A DNA stretch of 49,548 bases from an uncultured Succinivibrionaceae bacterium (GTDB taxonomy: Bacteria > Pseudomonadota > Gammaproteobacteria > Enterobacterales > Succinivibrionaceae). Position numbers and translations under genes: made by a program. Under the pieces are notes generated by a model. It saw nothing but the letters and a program-made list of their open reading frames with translations, did no database searches and was not told the origin of the DNA. Within the stretch, counting starts at the first letter, position 1; every line of letters begins with the position of its first letter. The stretch is taken from assembly GCA_949286015.1 (NCBI GenBank), contig CASEBB010000049.1:1-49548 (forward strand). Reading direction: 5' to 3'. Shown piece after piece: positions 17,042 through 25,887 of this stretch.

Positions 17042-19801
17042 TTAGAAGCGAATCAGCAGCTGCTTTAAGCAGATCAGCGAGACGTCCTCACGGAATGGCC
17101 GCTTACCCTTGTGCAGCTTGATGTCATTGAGGATCTTAATGATCAGCTCATCAGCCCGCAGCTCATTAGCACCCACGCAGTGATCTAAGAGGCGATCCAT
17201 GCCAAAGATCTCCCCTGCGCTGTTCTTTACATTGAGGATGCCATTGGAGTAGAGCAGTACCATGTCATCATTGGCGAGATACCACTTGATGAGGTCAAAC
17301 TCCTGCTCCTTGTTCACGCCTAAGCGCTGCTCGTTAAATGGCGCCACAAAGTGCGGGCCGGTGTTGTCAATCACAATCGGTACACAGTGACCAGCATTGG
17401 CCGCAATCACATTGCCCGTCTTCTCGGAGATCATGCCGATAAACAGAGCCACTGGCGTCAGATGTGGAATCTCACATAAGCGCTCATTGAGGTACTGCAT
17501 CACATGTGGCGGATCGAGATCCAGCTTTAAGGCCTCAGACACTAAGATGCTCACCACTGCTACCGTGTACGCAGCCTTGGTGCCACTTGAGGAGCAGTCA
17601 CCAATCACAAAGGCGAGGTTGTCCTCATCTAAGCGCTGGATATTGTAGAAGTTGCCGCTTAAGTCACGGGCTGGCACCGTAAAGGCCGCAAAGTCCACAA
17701 AGTTTGACGACGGCATGGCCTCTTCGCTCGGCAGAGCACTTAAGAGCATTTGCCGTGCGGCAATGCATTGGCCTTCCTTACGATAGACAGGGATGCGGGC
17801 CTTAAACTCTTGGCGTAACTCATTGAGCTGCTCATTAAAGCTGCTATTGAGCTCAGTCGCCAAGCGCAGCGCGGCAGCCACCATCTGACCCTCAGGGCTA
17901 TCCTCAGTCAGGTTCTCACCCTGTAAAAAGTCACGCACAAAGCGCTCATTCACCAGCTCTGGTGCCACCGTTACCGCGTTGCTGTCAGCATCGCTAGCTT
18001 CGAGGTTAGCCTCAGCACTGTGGGCAGACTCTGGGTGCTGCTCTGTGCCCAGTTCCGTTGCAGCGTTAGCGTGTTGCTCCTCAGGATGAGCCGCAGTGCT
18101 TGGCGTCTTGGCAATAGCAGTAGCAGCATTAGCTTCCTCAGGTGCGATACCAGCACCGGACTCAGCTGTGTCTGTAGATTGAGCTTTGTCTTGCAGCGCA
18201 GCAGTGGTAGCAGTCTCAGATGCTGGGCTTGCCGTCGGAGCTGGCTCACTCGTAACGCTAGAGTCACCCGATTGCGCCGCGTCAGTACTGGCGCTGCTCG
18301 CAGCAGCAGCATCATGCTCTGCGCCGGCGGTCTGGTCAGCAGTGGACTGAGAATCAGGTGTAGCTTCTTGAGCTGCGCTGTTAGCTTCAGACGATGCAGC
18401 AGCTGCATCTGGCGCGCTGGTGTCACTACCGCTGGCAGCGACTTGCTCAGAAGCGGTAGCAGCGGTAGCAGTGCCAGCTCCGCTTGGCTGCTGGTTAGAG
18501 CTCTCTGGCGCTGCATTTTGCTCCGCTGGCTGGGCACTGCTAGGGGCAGCGCTGTCCTCAGCATCGGCATGGGCAGCCGGTGTATCAGGGGTAGAAGCGG
18601 CCTCAACAGCAGTTGGCTCCTCGGCCATCTTTTGCTGTGTTGCTGCAATCTCATCGTGCACCTGTTGCAGGCGCTGCTTAAACTCCTCTGGCCCTAAGGC
18701 TTGCAGCTTGTGCACAACATGCTCAAGATCATTCTCTTGCTCGATGTCGCTCTCATTGTCCTTTAGCACCGCACGCACCAGCGCACCAAAGCACAATAAG
18801 GACAGCAGAATTACACCAATGCGGGTGTAAAGCAGCTGTGAGGTGTCTGGCTTGAGGTCGGTAAAGGGACGCTTAATCACCAGATAGGAGTTGATACTGC
18901 GCAGGTAGGATACCGCTAAGATCGAGGCCTGATGCTCTTGCGTAATGCTCGACACATCACTAATGGCTGCACCTTGCGGATCGATAACGCGTACACCTAC
19001 CAGCTGCCGTAAGTTCTTGCTGCTGGTGTCTAAGGACAGGTCAAAGTCCTTAGTCTTGAGGATAGGGTGGCCACGGCGCACAATCATCACGGCATCATCT
19101 TTTAAGATGCCATGCAGCATCGGATCGAGATCCGAGAAGACGTTCTTGATGTTGAGCGCGATGTTGTCGAGCACCTTTAAGTAGCTGTTAACGACGTAGT
19201 AGTTACTGTGCGTTTGCTCGTCATAAAGGCGCAGGCAGAGGTAGGTATCAGAACCAGAATAGAGAATGGTAAAGCTCTGATTGAGGCTTGGGGTAGCCTC
19301 AATCAGCTCTTGTAAGGTGGTGCCGTCTTGGGTGCGGGCGCGGAGCAGGCTCTCTTGCTCTTCTTTGGCCTTAGCCTCATCGGCTATGCCCATGTGTCCT
19401 TGCAGCTCTTTGGTGTTGAAATCGTAAGAGAAGTAAGGAATCTGGTAGTAGTTGAGGCTCTCTAAGGCGTAAGCGAGATTCTCACCGGAGCTGTAAGCCG
19501 ACGCGGTGCGGATATTGTGATCAAAGAACGAGAGCAGTGGGTCTTTTTGGTAGAAGCTCTGATCTAAGGCGAGGATGTTATTGAGGGAGGCGTTGATCAG
19601 ATCGTAGTAATCGCTGTTAATGCGCTGCACATAATGGCTTAAGTCAGCGCCCACCGCCGTTAAGGTGTGAGTAATAGATTGGTGGTAGTTAGCCTCGATG
19701 GTGCGTTCGGCATGGAGTAGGGCGTAAAAGGTACCAGCTGCCGTCAAGGTAAAACCCAGTGCCGCCAGAGTAATGATTTTAGAGCCAGCTTGCAGCTTCA
19801 C
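17042..19801 (-). CDS. Membrane-anchored sensor with cytoplasmic SpoIIE-type PP2C phosphatase domain
   Basis: A 919-residue protein. A first membrane helix (about 8-29) and a second (about 325-345) enclose a periplasmic sensory region of about 290 residues. A coiled segment (LEHVVHKLQALGPEEFKQRL) and a 220-residue Ala/Ser/Glu low-complexity linker follow. The C-terminal 230 residues are a SpoIIE/RsbU-like serine phosphatase: FVIGDCSSSGTKAA near 733, NAGHCVP near 803, LLYSNGILNV near 850 and REDVSLICL near 905. Such enzymes dephosphorylate anti-sigma-factor antagonists in partner-switching pathways. The usual YTDG aspartate is Asn here and the final DD is ED, so metal binding may be altered. 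No antagonist or anti-sigma gene is near. The start is GTG with AAGGA about 7 bases upstream. Confidence 0.85.
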   Translation of the reverse strand: MKLQAGSKIITLAALGFTLTAAGTFYALLHAERTIEANYHQSITHTLTAVGADLSHYVQRINSDYYDLINASLNNILALDQSFYQKDPLLSFFDHNIRTASAYSSGENLAYALESLNYYQIPYFSYDFNTKELQGHMGIADEAKAKEEQESLLRARTQDGTTLQELIEATPSLNQSFTILYSGSDTYLCLRLYDEQTHSNYYVVNSYLKVLDNIALNIKNVFSDLDPMLHGILKDDAVMIVRRGHPILKTKDFDLSLDTSSKNLRQLVGVRVIDPQGAAISDVSSITQEHQASILAVSYLRSINSYLVIKRPFTDLKPDTSQLLYTRIGVILLSLLCFGALVRAVLKDNESDIEQENDLEHVVHKLQALGPEEFKQRLQQVHDEIAATQQKMAEEPTAVEAASTPDTPAAHADAEDSAAPSSAQPAEQNAAPESSNQQPSGAGTATAATASEQVAASGSDTSAPDAAAASSEANSAAQEATPDSQSTADQTAGAEHDAAAASSASTDAAQSGDSSVTSEPAPTASPASETATTAALQDKAQSTDTAESGAGIAPEEANAATAIAKTPSTAAHPEEQHANAATELGTEQHPESAHSAEANLEASDADSNAVTVAPELVNERFVRDFLQGENLTEDSPEGQMVAAALRLATELNSSFNEQLNELRQEFKARIPVYRKEGQCIAARQMLLSALPSEEAMPSSNFVDFAAFTVPARDLSGNFYNIQRLDEDNLAFVIGDCSSSGTKAAYTVAVVSILVSEALKLDLDPPHVMQYLNERLCEIPHLTPVALFIGMISEKTGNVIAANAGHCVPIVIDNTGPHFVAPFNEQRLGVNKEQEFDLIKWYLANDDMVLLYSNGILNVKNSAGEIFGMDRLLDHCVGANELRADELIIKILNDIKLHKGKRPFREDVSLICLKQLLIRF

Positions 19802-20035
19802 AGATTTTTCCTTACGAGCTAACTTTCTTACCTAATCGATCACGTGTTCATTGTGAGGCGTGTGCCGCTGAGGCGGCGGTGCTCTCGGTTCTTGGCCTCT
19901 ACGTGCATCACGTCATTGGGTGTTGCTGCTGATTTAAGAAGCAGGGCTTCACTGTACTAAAGCAGGCTCAGCAGCAATTGCGGGCACACAGAAAAAGAGC
20001 ATCAGCGGCGCTGTAGCCGCAACCTTTGACATCCT

Positions 20036-20055
20036 CCCCGCTCTTACGAGCGGGG
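20036..20055 (-). ncRNA. Right-end hairpin, likely 3' part of a former omega/reRNA
   Basis: A perfect 8-bp stem with a GTAA loop at the end of the tnpB remnant. In intact elements of this type the transcript of this region guides TnpB. Here the nuclease gene is broken, so function is doubtful. Confidence 0.45.
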
Positions 20056-20216
20056 ATTCCTTCCGCATCAGAGTCCTTAACCGCACAAGCTCGCCTGCTT
20101 AGTTAAGGTGAGATTGCTCTCCTCTGATGTTCCGGCGGGTTCCTGTTATCGACTGAGCTTAAGCTTTATCAGACGAGTCCTTAGAGCTTAGGCTTTAATC
20201 AGTTCGCTTTGGCAGC

Positions 20217-20471
20217 TCAACTACTTAGACTTTTTGGTCTGAGTTGAGTTGCCTCCAGGCCATCTGGGCATGCCCTGCCCTTCATAGCTTGCGATCTACG
20301 GTTCTTCTTGCTCACATAGCCGCAGTGCGAGCAAGTCCTACTTGTGTTGTGAGGATCAACCTTGACAAGGAGGCGCCCCTCCGCTGCGAGCTTGTAGGCG
20401 AGTTTCTGCAGAAAACCACCAAAAGCCATATCCAGCAAGGCGCGCTTTAGCCAGCCTGCTTTAAAGCACAT
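20217..20471 (-). pseudogene. tnpB: TnpB (IS605 OrfB) C-terminal fragment
   Basis: 84 codons against about 350-400 in intact TnpB. The visible part is the end of the RuvC domain and the first half of the zinc finger: LLDMAFGGFLQKLAYKLAAE, then VKVDPHNTSRTCSHCGYVSK. After KKNRRSQA the second CxxC pair and the final RuvC aspartate block are missing. A GRACPDG/GHAQMA-type sequence from further downstream follows at once, which points to an internal deletion. The N-terminal three quarters are absent and a TGA stands seven codons before the ATG. RNA-guided nuclease activity is therefore lost. Confidence 0.85.
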
Positions 20472-20894
20472 GAAGGCGTACCGTCAAAACACCCCTAAGG
20501 GACTGCCTGTAGCCTTACAAGTCGGTAAGGGCAAGGCTTAGCTGCCTTAGCCTTAAGAAACTGGTCTCTCTTACAAGCCATCAGCCCGTTCTAATCACAA
20601 TTATCCTTACAGGGCTATTAACGCGACCGTATCCCCGCCCTCACGGACTGGGTATTGGCCGATAGGTTCAGATAAAGGGTTGAAGCACTCACAATTGCAG
20701 CGATTATAGCATGATCTTTGGCGCTCTAAAGTGGCCTTAAGTGGTTGCTACGCTTAGCTTTGGGCTTTGTGGCTTAAAGAAGTAGGGGCAAGCCAAGGCA
20801 GGATCAGGGGGAGAGATGAGCTTGTGAGGAGTGTAGGGCGGCGATGGGCTGGGAGTAGCAGGGACAGCACCTGCACCTGAGGCATAGCTGCGTA

Positions 20895-20907
20895 GGGGCG
20901 GGCGCTG
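20895..20907 (+). repeat. 13-mer GGGGCGGGCGCTG, copy 3 of 6
   Basis: Exact copy between the tnpB remnant and argE, followed by TAAGC as in copy 5. Confidence 0.7.
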
Positions 20908-21047
20908 TAAGCGCGGTGCAGTAGCTTGCGGCGCTCAAACAACCCAAAGTACGCGCGGCAGCAGAGGGCGCTTGCGCGGTGAGGTGGCGTAAGGGGAGTG
21001 ATCGACCTCAGATTAAGGCTTAGTGCGCAGCTTACGCAAAGAGTGCG

Positions 21048-23105
21048 TTACTCCTGCATGTCTTTGCTCTTTGCCTTGCTCTTGCTGGTGCTCTTGCTTG
21101 CCTTGGACGCACGCTTAGTAGGCTTAGCCTCAGCAGCGGCCGTGCCTGCCTTGACCTCAGCTCCCACTTGGGAGCTAAAGTCGTGCTGTTGATATTTTTG
21201 CTCAGACTGAGCCTTAAAGCTTTCCATCGTGCTCTTATCAGTGAGCGTTGGGAACTGAGGGCCCAGCTGCTCAAGGAAAGCCACGCACTGCTCCAGCTGC
21301 TCCTTGTCGATAAACTCATTGACCTTATGCGCCTGCGCAATATCGCCAGGGCCTAAGACCACACAAGGGCCAACCCCTTGTAAGAAAGACGCCTCAGTGC
21401 AGTAGTCCACATGCAGCTCAGGTCGTGGCTGGGTAAAGCATGCTTGCACCTTGGCAAGAGCGTCCTGATCACTGCAAGCAAAGGCAGGGGTATCAGAGAA
21501 CTGCACCTCCAGCGTAAAAAATTGCGCCTCCTTCTCCATGCTGCTGCTCTCAAGGCTCGCCTCAACTTCAGCAAGATCCTCAGGGCGCAGCAAACTGTAA
21601 GCAAAGCTCTGCATCTGCTCGTGAAAAGAGCGCTGCACATCTTGGGCGTTGTTCAAGGAGTGACCCGCGCTTTCTCCCACTGGCGCAAGCAGGTCGAGCT
21701 TATCGAGGTTCACCTCAACCGCATCATGCATAAACTGCCAGTAAGCCGCATCAACCTCGGCTGGCAGCTCGTGGGCAAAATGAGCCGTAGCCTCTAAGCG
21801 CTCTTTAATCTTTTGGCGCAGAGCCTGTTGTCTTGCCGTTGTGACCGTGGTCTGTGTCTTGGTGCGCAAGGTCTTGACGTTGCGGCCAGCCGTATTGTCT
21901 TCTTGCCCGTTAAAGTGCGTGCTGTAGCGCTGATTGGCCTGATGGTTTAGGCGGGCAATGAAATCATTGAGCATGGCCGGAATGGCTTTTTGCGCTTCAG
22001 TCTTGGTGGGGCGAATATCAAAGCCGATTTTGACCTTATCACAGATGCTGTTATAGCTGTGGCCGCCCTCGATTACGCCCAAATTCAGCGTGGTCTCAGG
22101 GATGACAAAGTCAGGATTAGCAAAGCGCTGGTCTTGTAAGGCCTTTTGGATGCCCTGTAAGCCCTTAATGACATCAACCGCCAGTTCCATGGCGTTGATA
22201 CCAGCATGAGGGTTAGAGGAATGACCACCTTTGCCCACAATTTCGATCTTGCGAGCCATCCAGCCCTTGTGCGCGGTCACTGGCTGCAAGGTAGTAGGCT
22301 CACCAATGAGCACCAGATTAAAGTGGCTCTGCTTTAAGAGCATCTCGGTGCAGTCGAGGTAGGTGGCAAAAAGCGGCAGCATGCTTTTTACACTGTACTC
22401 GTACTTGAGCATGGGCCGCAGCTTTTGGATGTAGTAGCGGGTGAGCTCAGGGGAGATCTTGTACTCTAAAGTAAGTGGGTACTTAGAGCTATTGCTCTGA
22501 TAGTCTGCCGCAAAGAACTTGATAAAGTTTTGCGCGCCACTCATGGCTCCCTCTTCATCAGCGGTAAAGAGGAAGGACACCAGAGGCATATTGGCGTACT
22601 CGCCATCATATTTCTTGGACAGCTTTTCAGCGTACTCCATCATGCAGGCTAAGAAGCCTTTCATGTCGCTTGTGCCACGGCCGTAGTAAAGACTGCCCTT
22701 GGTGGTGACTTGCAGCGGCTTGTAAGTCCACTCGGCAGCGTTAAAAGGCACGCAATCGGTGTGACCGCTTAGGAGCAGGCCCAAGCCTTTTTGCGCAAGG
22801 CTCTGACTGCTTTGCGCTAAGAGCTGCTCGCGCTCGCTCGCGGTAGGGAGGCGCTGCTCCTTATCGTAGAAGGTGTCAACCAGCTGATTGTAGGTAAAGG
22901 TGTAGTTTAAAAGCAGCGCGGGGCTGAGCGCTAACAGGTTGTACTGCTTGTTGTCGTCACTAAAGACAATGGTGCCGTAGCCTAAGGCAGAGAAGAACTG
23001 TTGGACAAAGTCAATCAGAGGGCGATTGGTGGGACTTTTGTCGGGATCGTCGTAGGTGGAAGTATCAAACGATACCAGTTGGTCTAAGTTACCTCTAAGC
23101 GACAT
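21048..23105 (-). CDS. argE: Acetylornithine deacetylase-like M20 metallopeptidase, enlarged
   Basis: A cytoplasmic enzyme predicted to cleave N2-acetylornithine to ornithine and acetate. The M20 motifs are in order: SGHTDCVP (His and Asp), GRGTSDMKGF (bridging Asp), TADEEGAMSGA (catalytic Glu and metal Glu), LIGEPT, and a C-terminal GDIAQAHKVNEF with the last His. The dimerisation domain starts at KIEIVGKGGHSSNP. At 685 residues it is far longer than the usual 380: an insert of about 60 residues lies between EEGAMSGA and LIGEPT, another of about 150 (NGQEDNTAGRN to MEKEAQFF), and a Lys/Ser/Ala tail closes it. The start at 23105 has AAGGAG 7 bases upstream. It is divergent from argC, as in several gammaproteobacteria, which supports the arginine role; other M20 substrates remain possible. 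Confidence 0.85.
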   Translation of the reverse strand: MSLRGNLDQLVSFDTSTYDDPDKSPTNRPLIDFVQQFFSALGYGTIVFSDDNKQYNLLALSPALLLNYTFTYNQLVDTFYDKEQRLPTASEREQLLAQSSQSLAQKGLGLLLSGHTDCVPFNAAEWTYKPLQVTTKGSLYYGRGTSDMKGFLACMMEYAEKLSKKYDGEYANMPLVSFLFTADEEGAMSGAQNFIKFFAADYQSNSSKYPLTLEYKISPELTRYYIQKLRPMLKYEYSVKSMLPLFATYLDCTEMLLKQSHFNLVLIGEPTTLQPVTAHKGWMARKIEIVGKGGHSSNPHAGINAMELAVDVIKGLQGIQKALQDQRFANPDFVIPETTLNLGVIEGGHSYNSICDKVKIGFDIRPTKTEAQKAIPAMLNDFIARLNHQANQRYSTHFNGQEDNTAGRNVKTLRTKTQTTVTTARQQALRQKIKERLEATAHFAHELPAEVDAAYWQFMHDAVEVNLDKLDLLAPVGESAGHSLNNAQDVQRSFHEQMQSFAYSLLRPEDLAEVEASLESSSMEKEAQFFTLEVQFSDTPAFACSDQDALAKVQACFTQPRPELHVDYCTEASFLQGVGPCVVLGPGDIAQAHKVNEFIDKEQLEQCVAFLEQLGPQFPTLTDKSTMESFKAQSEQKYQQHDFSSQVGAEVKAGTAAAEAKPTKRASKASKSTSKSKAKSKDMQE

Positions 23106-23510
23106 AAAGTTCTCCTTGGGCTGGGCAGTAGCACTCTGAAGCTGGGAGCAGCATAGCATAGCCCTTTAACCGCAGTTATCGCTGCCTGCAGCGCAGCCAA
23201 AGCCTTGTAATGTGCTGTTTTGGTGCAAATGGCGGAAAAATTTGCGTGCTGTGTTTTCTTTTGGGGCAAAGGTCGCTTTTTTCCCTGTCCAAAGGCCAGC
23301 AATTACGCTAATCTTAGCGCTACTTTGCGTTACTGTTCCCGCCTTATTAGGGGGCACGCTCTCCGCGTGTCTCCTGTAAGCCTCTGGCAAGCAAAAAATG
23401 CTGTGCCAGCTGATATTTGCGAGGGCAGGTACGTGGTTCTATGAGTGGCACGCTGCCGCTCATGAGTAAGTTTAGGGTTGTTTTATCGTTGGCGTGGCTG
23501 TTTGTAGCGT

Positions 23511-23560
23511 ATTGCCCTGTATTGCCCTGCAATGTATTGCACTTCATTGCATTGCATTGC
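23511..23560 (+). repeat. Phased ATTGC repeats before argC
   Basis: ATTGC starts at 23511, 23521, 23536, 23546, 23551 and 23556, so every copy falls on a 5-base grid; two copies are followed by CCTG. Slippage of pentamers or helical phasing of a protein site could explain it. Confidence 0.7.
23533..23546 (+). promoter_or_regulatory. Possible ARG box (ArgR site)
   Basis: TGTATTGCACTTCA has half sites that each differ by one base from the TGAAT and ATTCA half sites of the enterobacterial ARG box. It lies about 95 bases before argC, but inside a simple repeat, so chance similarity is likely enough. Confidence 0.25.
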
Positions 23561-23642
23561 ATTTACTGCGCTGCAGCCGCCTGCTGCCTATACTGCCGTG
23601 AGGCAGGAGAGGTAGTGGTGCCACGCAAGGATTTCTCTTTTT

Positions 23643-24707
23643 ATGATTAAGGTCGCCATTGTTGGCGCCAGCGGTTATGCCGGTGGCGAGTTAGTGCGTT
23701 TACTGTCCAAGCATCAGGATGTAACGCTGACCCATCTCTATGTCTCTGCTAACAGTGCCGATGCCGGTGCGCGTATCGACAGCCTCTATGGTAGCGTCTG
23801 CAATCAATGCGACCTCGTCTTAGAGCCTTTATCCTTAGAGCAAGCTAGCGCGGTGACGGATGCTGACTGTGATGTGGTCTTCCTTGCCACGGATCATAAG
23901 GTCAGCCACGACTTAGCTCCTATCTTTATCGACAACGGCATTGTGGTCATTGACCTCTCTGGTGCCTTCCGCATTTCCGACTTAAACCAATTCAGCAAGT
24001 TCTACGGCTTTGAGTTTGGTGCCAAGCAGCGTGACTTAATGGTCGAGCGTGTCTACGGCTTAGTCGATTGGGTCAAGCAAAAGGATCTGCAGCAGGCCCG
24101 TTTAATTGCAATGCCTGGCTGCTACCCAACCGCCAGTGAATTGGCTTTAAAGCCATTAACGGCCGCAGGCCTCTTAGATGAGTCCATGCCACCGGTGATT
24201 AACGCTGTCTCTGGTGTCTCTGGTGCCGGTCGTAAGGCTAAGCTGAGCAACAGCTTCTGTGAGGTCAGCTTAAACGCCTATGGCCTCTTTACCCACCGTC
24301 ACCTCATTGAGATTGAGGAGTATGTGGGCACCAAGGTGATCTTTAATCCGCACTTAGGTGACTTTAAGCGCGGCATCTTAGCCACGATTACGGCGCGGCT
24401 GCGTCCTAATGTCTCTGATGAGGCCTTGGAGCAGGCCTATACCCATGCCTATCCCCAAAACTCGGTGGGCAGCAAAGAGCACTCCGCTTTAGCATGGGAA
24501 AAACAGTCGCTTGTGCGCTTAAAGCATGGTACGATTAAGCTGCATGATGTGCAGAACCTGCCTTTCTGTGACATTTCCTATGTCCGTGAGGGTGACTACA
24601 TCGTGATCAGCAGCGCCATTGATAATTTATTAAAGGGCGCCGCCTCGCAGGCGATTGAGGCAATGAACTTGCACTTTGGTCTGCCACGGGCGCGTTCGTT
24701 GTTATAG
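23643..24707 (+). CDS. argC: N-acetyl-gamma-glutamyl-phosphate reductase
   Basis: A 354-residue cytoplasmic enzyme for the third step of arginine synthesis: NADPH-dependent reduction of N-acetylglutamyl phosphate to the semialdehyde. The N-terminal NADP-binding loop is VGASGYAGGELVRLL (residues 7-21). The catalytic Cys lies in MPGCYPTAS near residue 157, and AVSGVSGAGRKA follows near 190 with the conserved downstream TH(R) motif. Length and motifs are those of the ordinary ArgC. AAGGA stands 12 bases before the ATG. It is the first gene of an argC-argB-argA-argD series on the same strand, but a 424-bp gap separates it from argB. Confidence 0.96.
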   Translation: MIKVAIVGASGYAGGELVRLLSKHQDVTLTHLYVSANSADAGARIDSLYGSVCNQCDLVLEPLSLEQASAVTDADCDVVFLATDHKVSHDLAPIFIDNGIVVIDLSGAFRISDLNQFSKFYGFEFGAKQRDLMVERVYGLVDWVKQKDLQQARLIAMPGCYPTASELALKPLTAAGLLDESMPPVINAVSGVSGAGRKAKLSNSFCEVSLNAYGLFTHRHLIEIEEYVGTKVIFNPHLGDFKRGILATITARLRPNVSDEALEQAYTHAYPQNSVGSKEHSALAWEKQSLVRLKHGTIKLHDVQNLPFCDISYVREGDYIVISSAIDNLLKGAASQAIEAMNLHFGLPRARSLL

Positions 24708-24839
24708 GACGCTGCGCTACGCTTCAGCAACGGCAGAGTGAACCTGCCGCACCAGCACAGAACTTATATAGCAGGCTTTACCGCAAGAGCATAAAGCTCT
24801 CTTGCAAGCTTGCTTGAGGTTGGTGGTAAAGTTCACCCC

Positions 24840-24868
24840 CACTTCAGGCCTTCGTCAAGCCTGAGGTG
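24840..24868 (+). terminator. Possible terminator hairpin after argC
   Basis: A 10-bp stem CACTTCAGGC/GCCTGAGGTG with a 9-base loop, followed only by TTCT. It suggests argC and argB may not be one simple operon. Confidence 0.4.
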
Positions 24869-25131
24869 TTCTGAGCGCCAAGAAGCTCTAAGCTTCGCAG
24901 TAAGTGGCTCTTAGCCACCATTACTGTGTTGTGCTTTTTCGCCCATGCTTTCTTCTTGAGCCGTGGGGCGCTCACTATCCACAGCGACTTAACCCCCGTT
25001 ACTTGCCACTTGCTCACACTTAAGAGCAGCAGTGGCAGAAGTACAGTGAGGCAGCAGTTGCTGTGGCCTTCAGTGTTGCCATGCTTGCCAGCGCACAGCG
25101 CAGGTGTGGCTTAGCAGGACAGAGTTGTGCA

Positions 25132-25887
25132 ATGTTAGTCGTAAAACTTTCGGGAAAAGCTCTCCACAATGAGCAAGCCTTAGGCGCACTGTTTGGCCAG
25201 TTAAAAGCTCAAGGGCAACAAGCGCTGGTGGTGCATGGCGGCGGGGTCGAGGTCGATCAGATCTTACAGGCTCTTAACTTTACCTCTACCAAAAAGGACG
25301 GAATCCGCGTCAGCCCACGCGAGCAAATGCCTTATATCGCTGGTACCTTAGCAGGACAGTGCAATAAGCTCTTGCAAGGTGTGGCCATCAAAAGCGGCTT
25401 AAAAGCTGTGGGTATGCTGTGTACCGATTACGACCTGTGTACCCTTACCCCTTATGACCCTGAGTATGGTCAGGTGGCCTCTTGTCAGGCGCATGACACC
25501 ACGCTCATCAACTTACTCTTAAGTAAGGGTATTACCCCAGTTATCTCCTCTATTGGCTTAAACGCCCAAGGCGAGCTCTATAACATCAATGCTGACGAGG
25601 TCGCAGCGGCTTTAGCTATTGCCTTCCATGCACCACTGGTGTTCTTCTCGGATGTGCCTGGCGTTTTAGACGGCAATGGTGAGGTTATTGACACCATTAC
25701 CGAGGTTACAGCCCTTGATCTCATGCAATCAGGTGTGATCAAAGAAGGCATGGCCGTAAAGGTAAAAAACGCCTTAAACGTCGCGCATAGCAGCGGCGCT
25801 CCTGTCTTTATTGCCTCCATTTTTGACGAGCAAGCGCTCGCCCACCTCTCCACTCTACGACGAATTGGCACCACCCTTAGTGCTTAG
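25132..25887 (+). CDS. argB: Acetylglutamate kinase
   Basis: A 251-residue amino acid kinase fold protein that phosphorylates N-acetylglutamate in the second step of arginine synthesis. The Lys-containing first strand is VVKLSGKAL (residues 3-11). ALVVHGGGVEVDQIL (residues 34-48) is the phosphate loop, FFSDVPGVLDGNG lies near 180 and NADEVAAALA near 160. The start MLVVKLSGKAL is chosen because ArgB proteins begin just before this strand; the upstream frame from 25063 adds 23 unnatural residues. AGGACAG about 11 bases upstream is a weak ribosome binding site. The length fits the short gammaproteobacterial type, which lacks the N-terminal helix of arginine-inhibited kinases. Confidence 0.94.
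   Translation: MLVVKLSGKALHNEQALGALFGQLKAQGQQALVVHGGGVEVDQILQALNFTSTKKDGIRVSPREQMPYIAGTLAGQCNKLLQGVAIKSGLKAVGMLCTDYDLCTLTPYDPEYGQVASCQAHDTTLINLLLSKGITPVISSIGLNAQGELYNINADEVAAALAIAFHAPLVFFSDVPGVLDGNGEVIDTITEVTALDLMQSGVIKEGMAVKVKNALNVAHSSGAPVFIASIFDEQALAHLSTLRRIGTTLSA

Larger units (their letters stand above)
20027..20716 (-). mobile_element. Remnant of an IS200/IS605-type element
   Basis: On the minus strand the segment runs from a degraded body through a tnpB fragment (20217-20471) to a right-end hairpin CCCCGCTC-GTAA-GAGCGGGG (20036-20055) and the tail AGGATGTCAAA. The hairpin and the GTAA loop match the form of the terminal repeats of this window, but the sequence differs, so it belongs to another element family. 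No TnpA gene and no left end were recognised; between 20472 and 20716 the coding frame is broken. Confidence 0.7.
23106..23642. other. Divergent argE/argC control region
   Basis: 537 bp without a supported gene. The last 140 bases before argC hold a run of ATTGC units (23511-23560) and one weak ArgR-like box (23533-23546). No clear -10/-35 pair was found. Confidence 0.5.
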
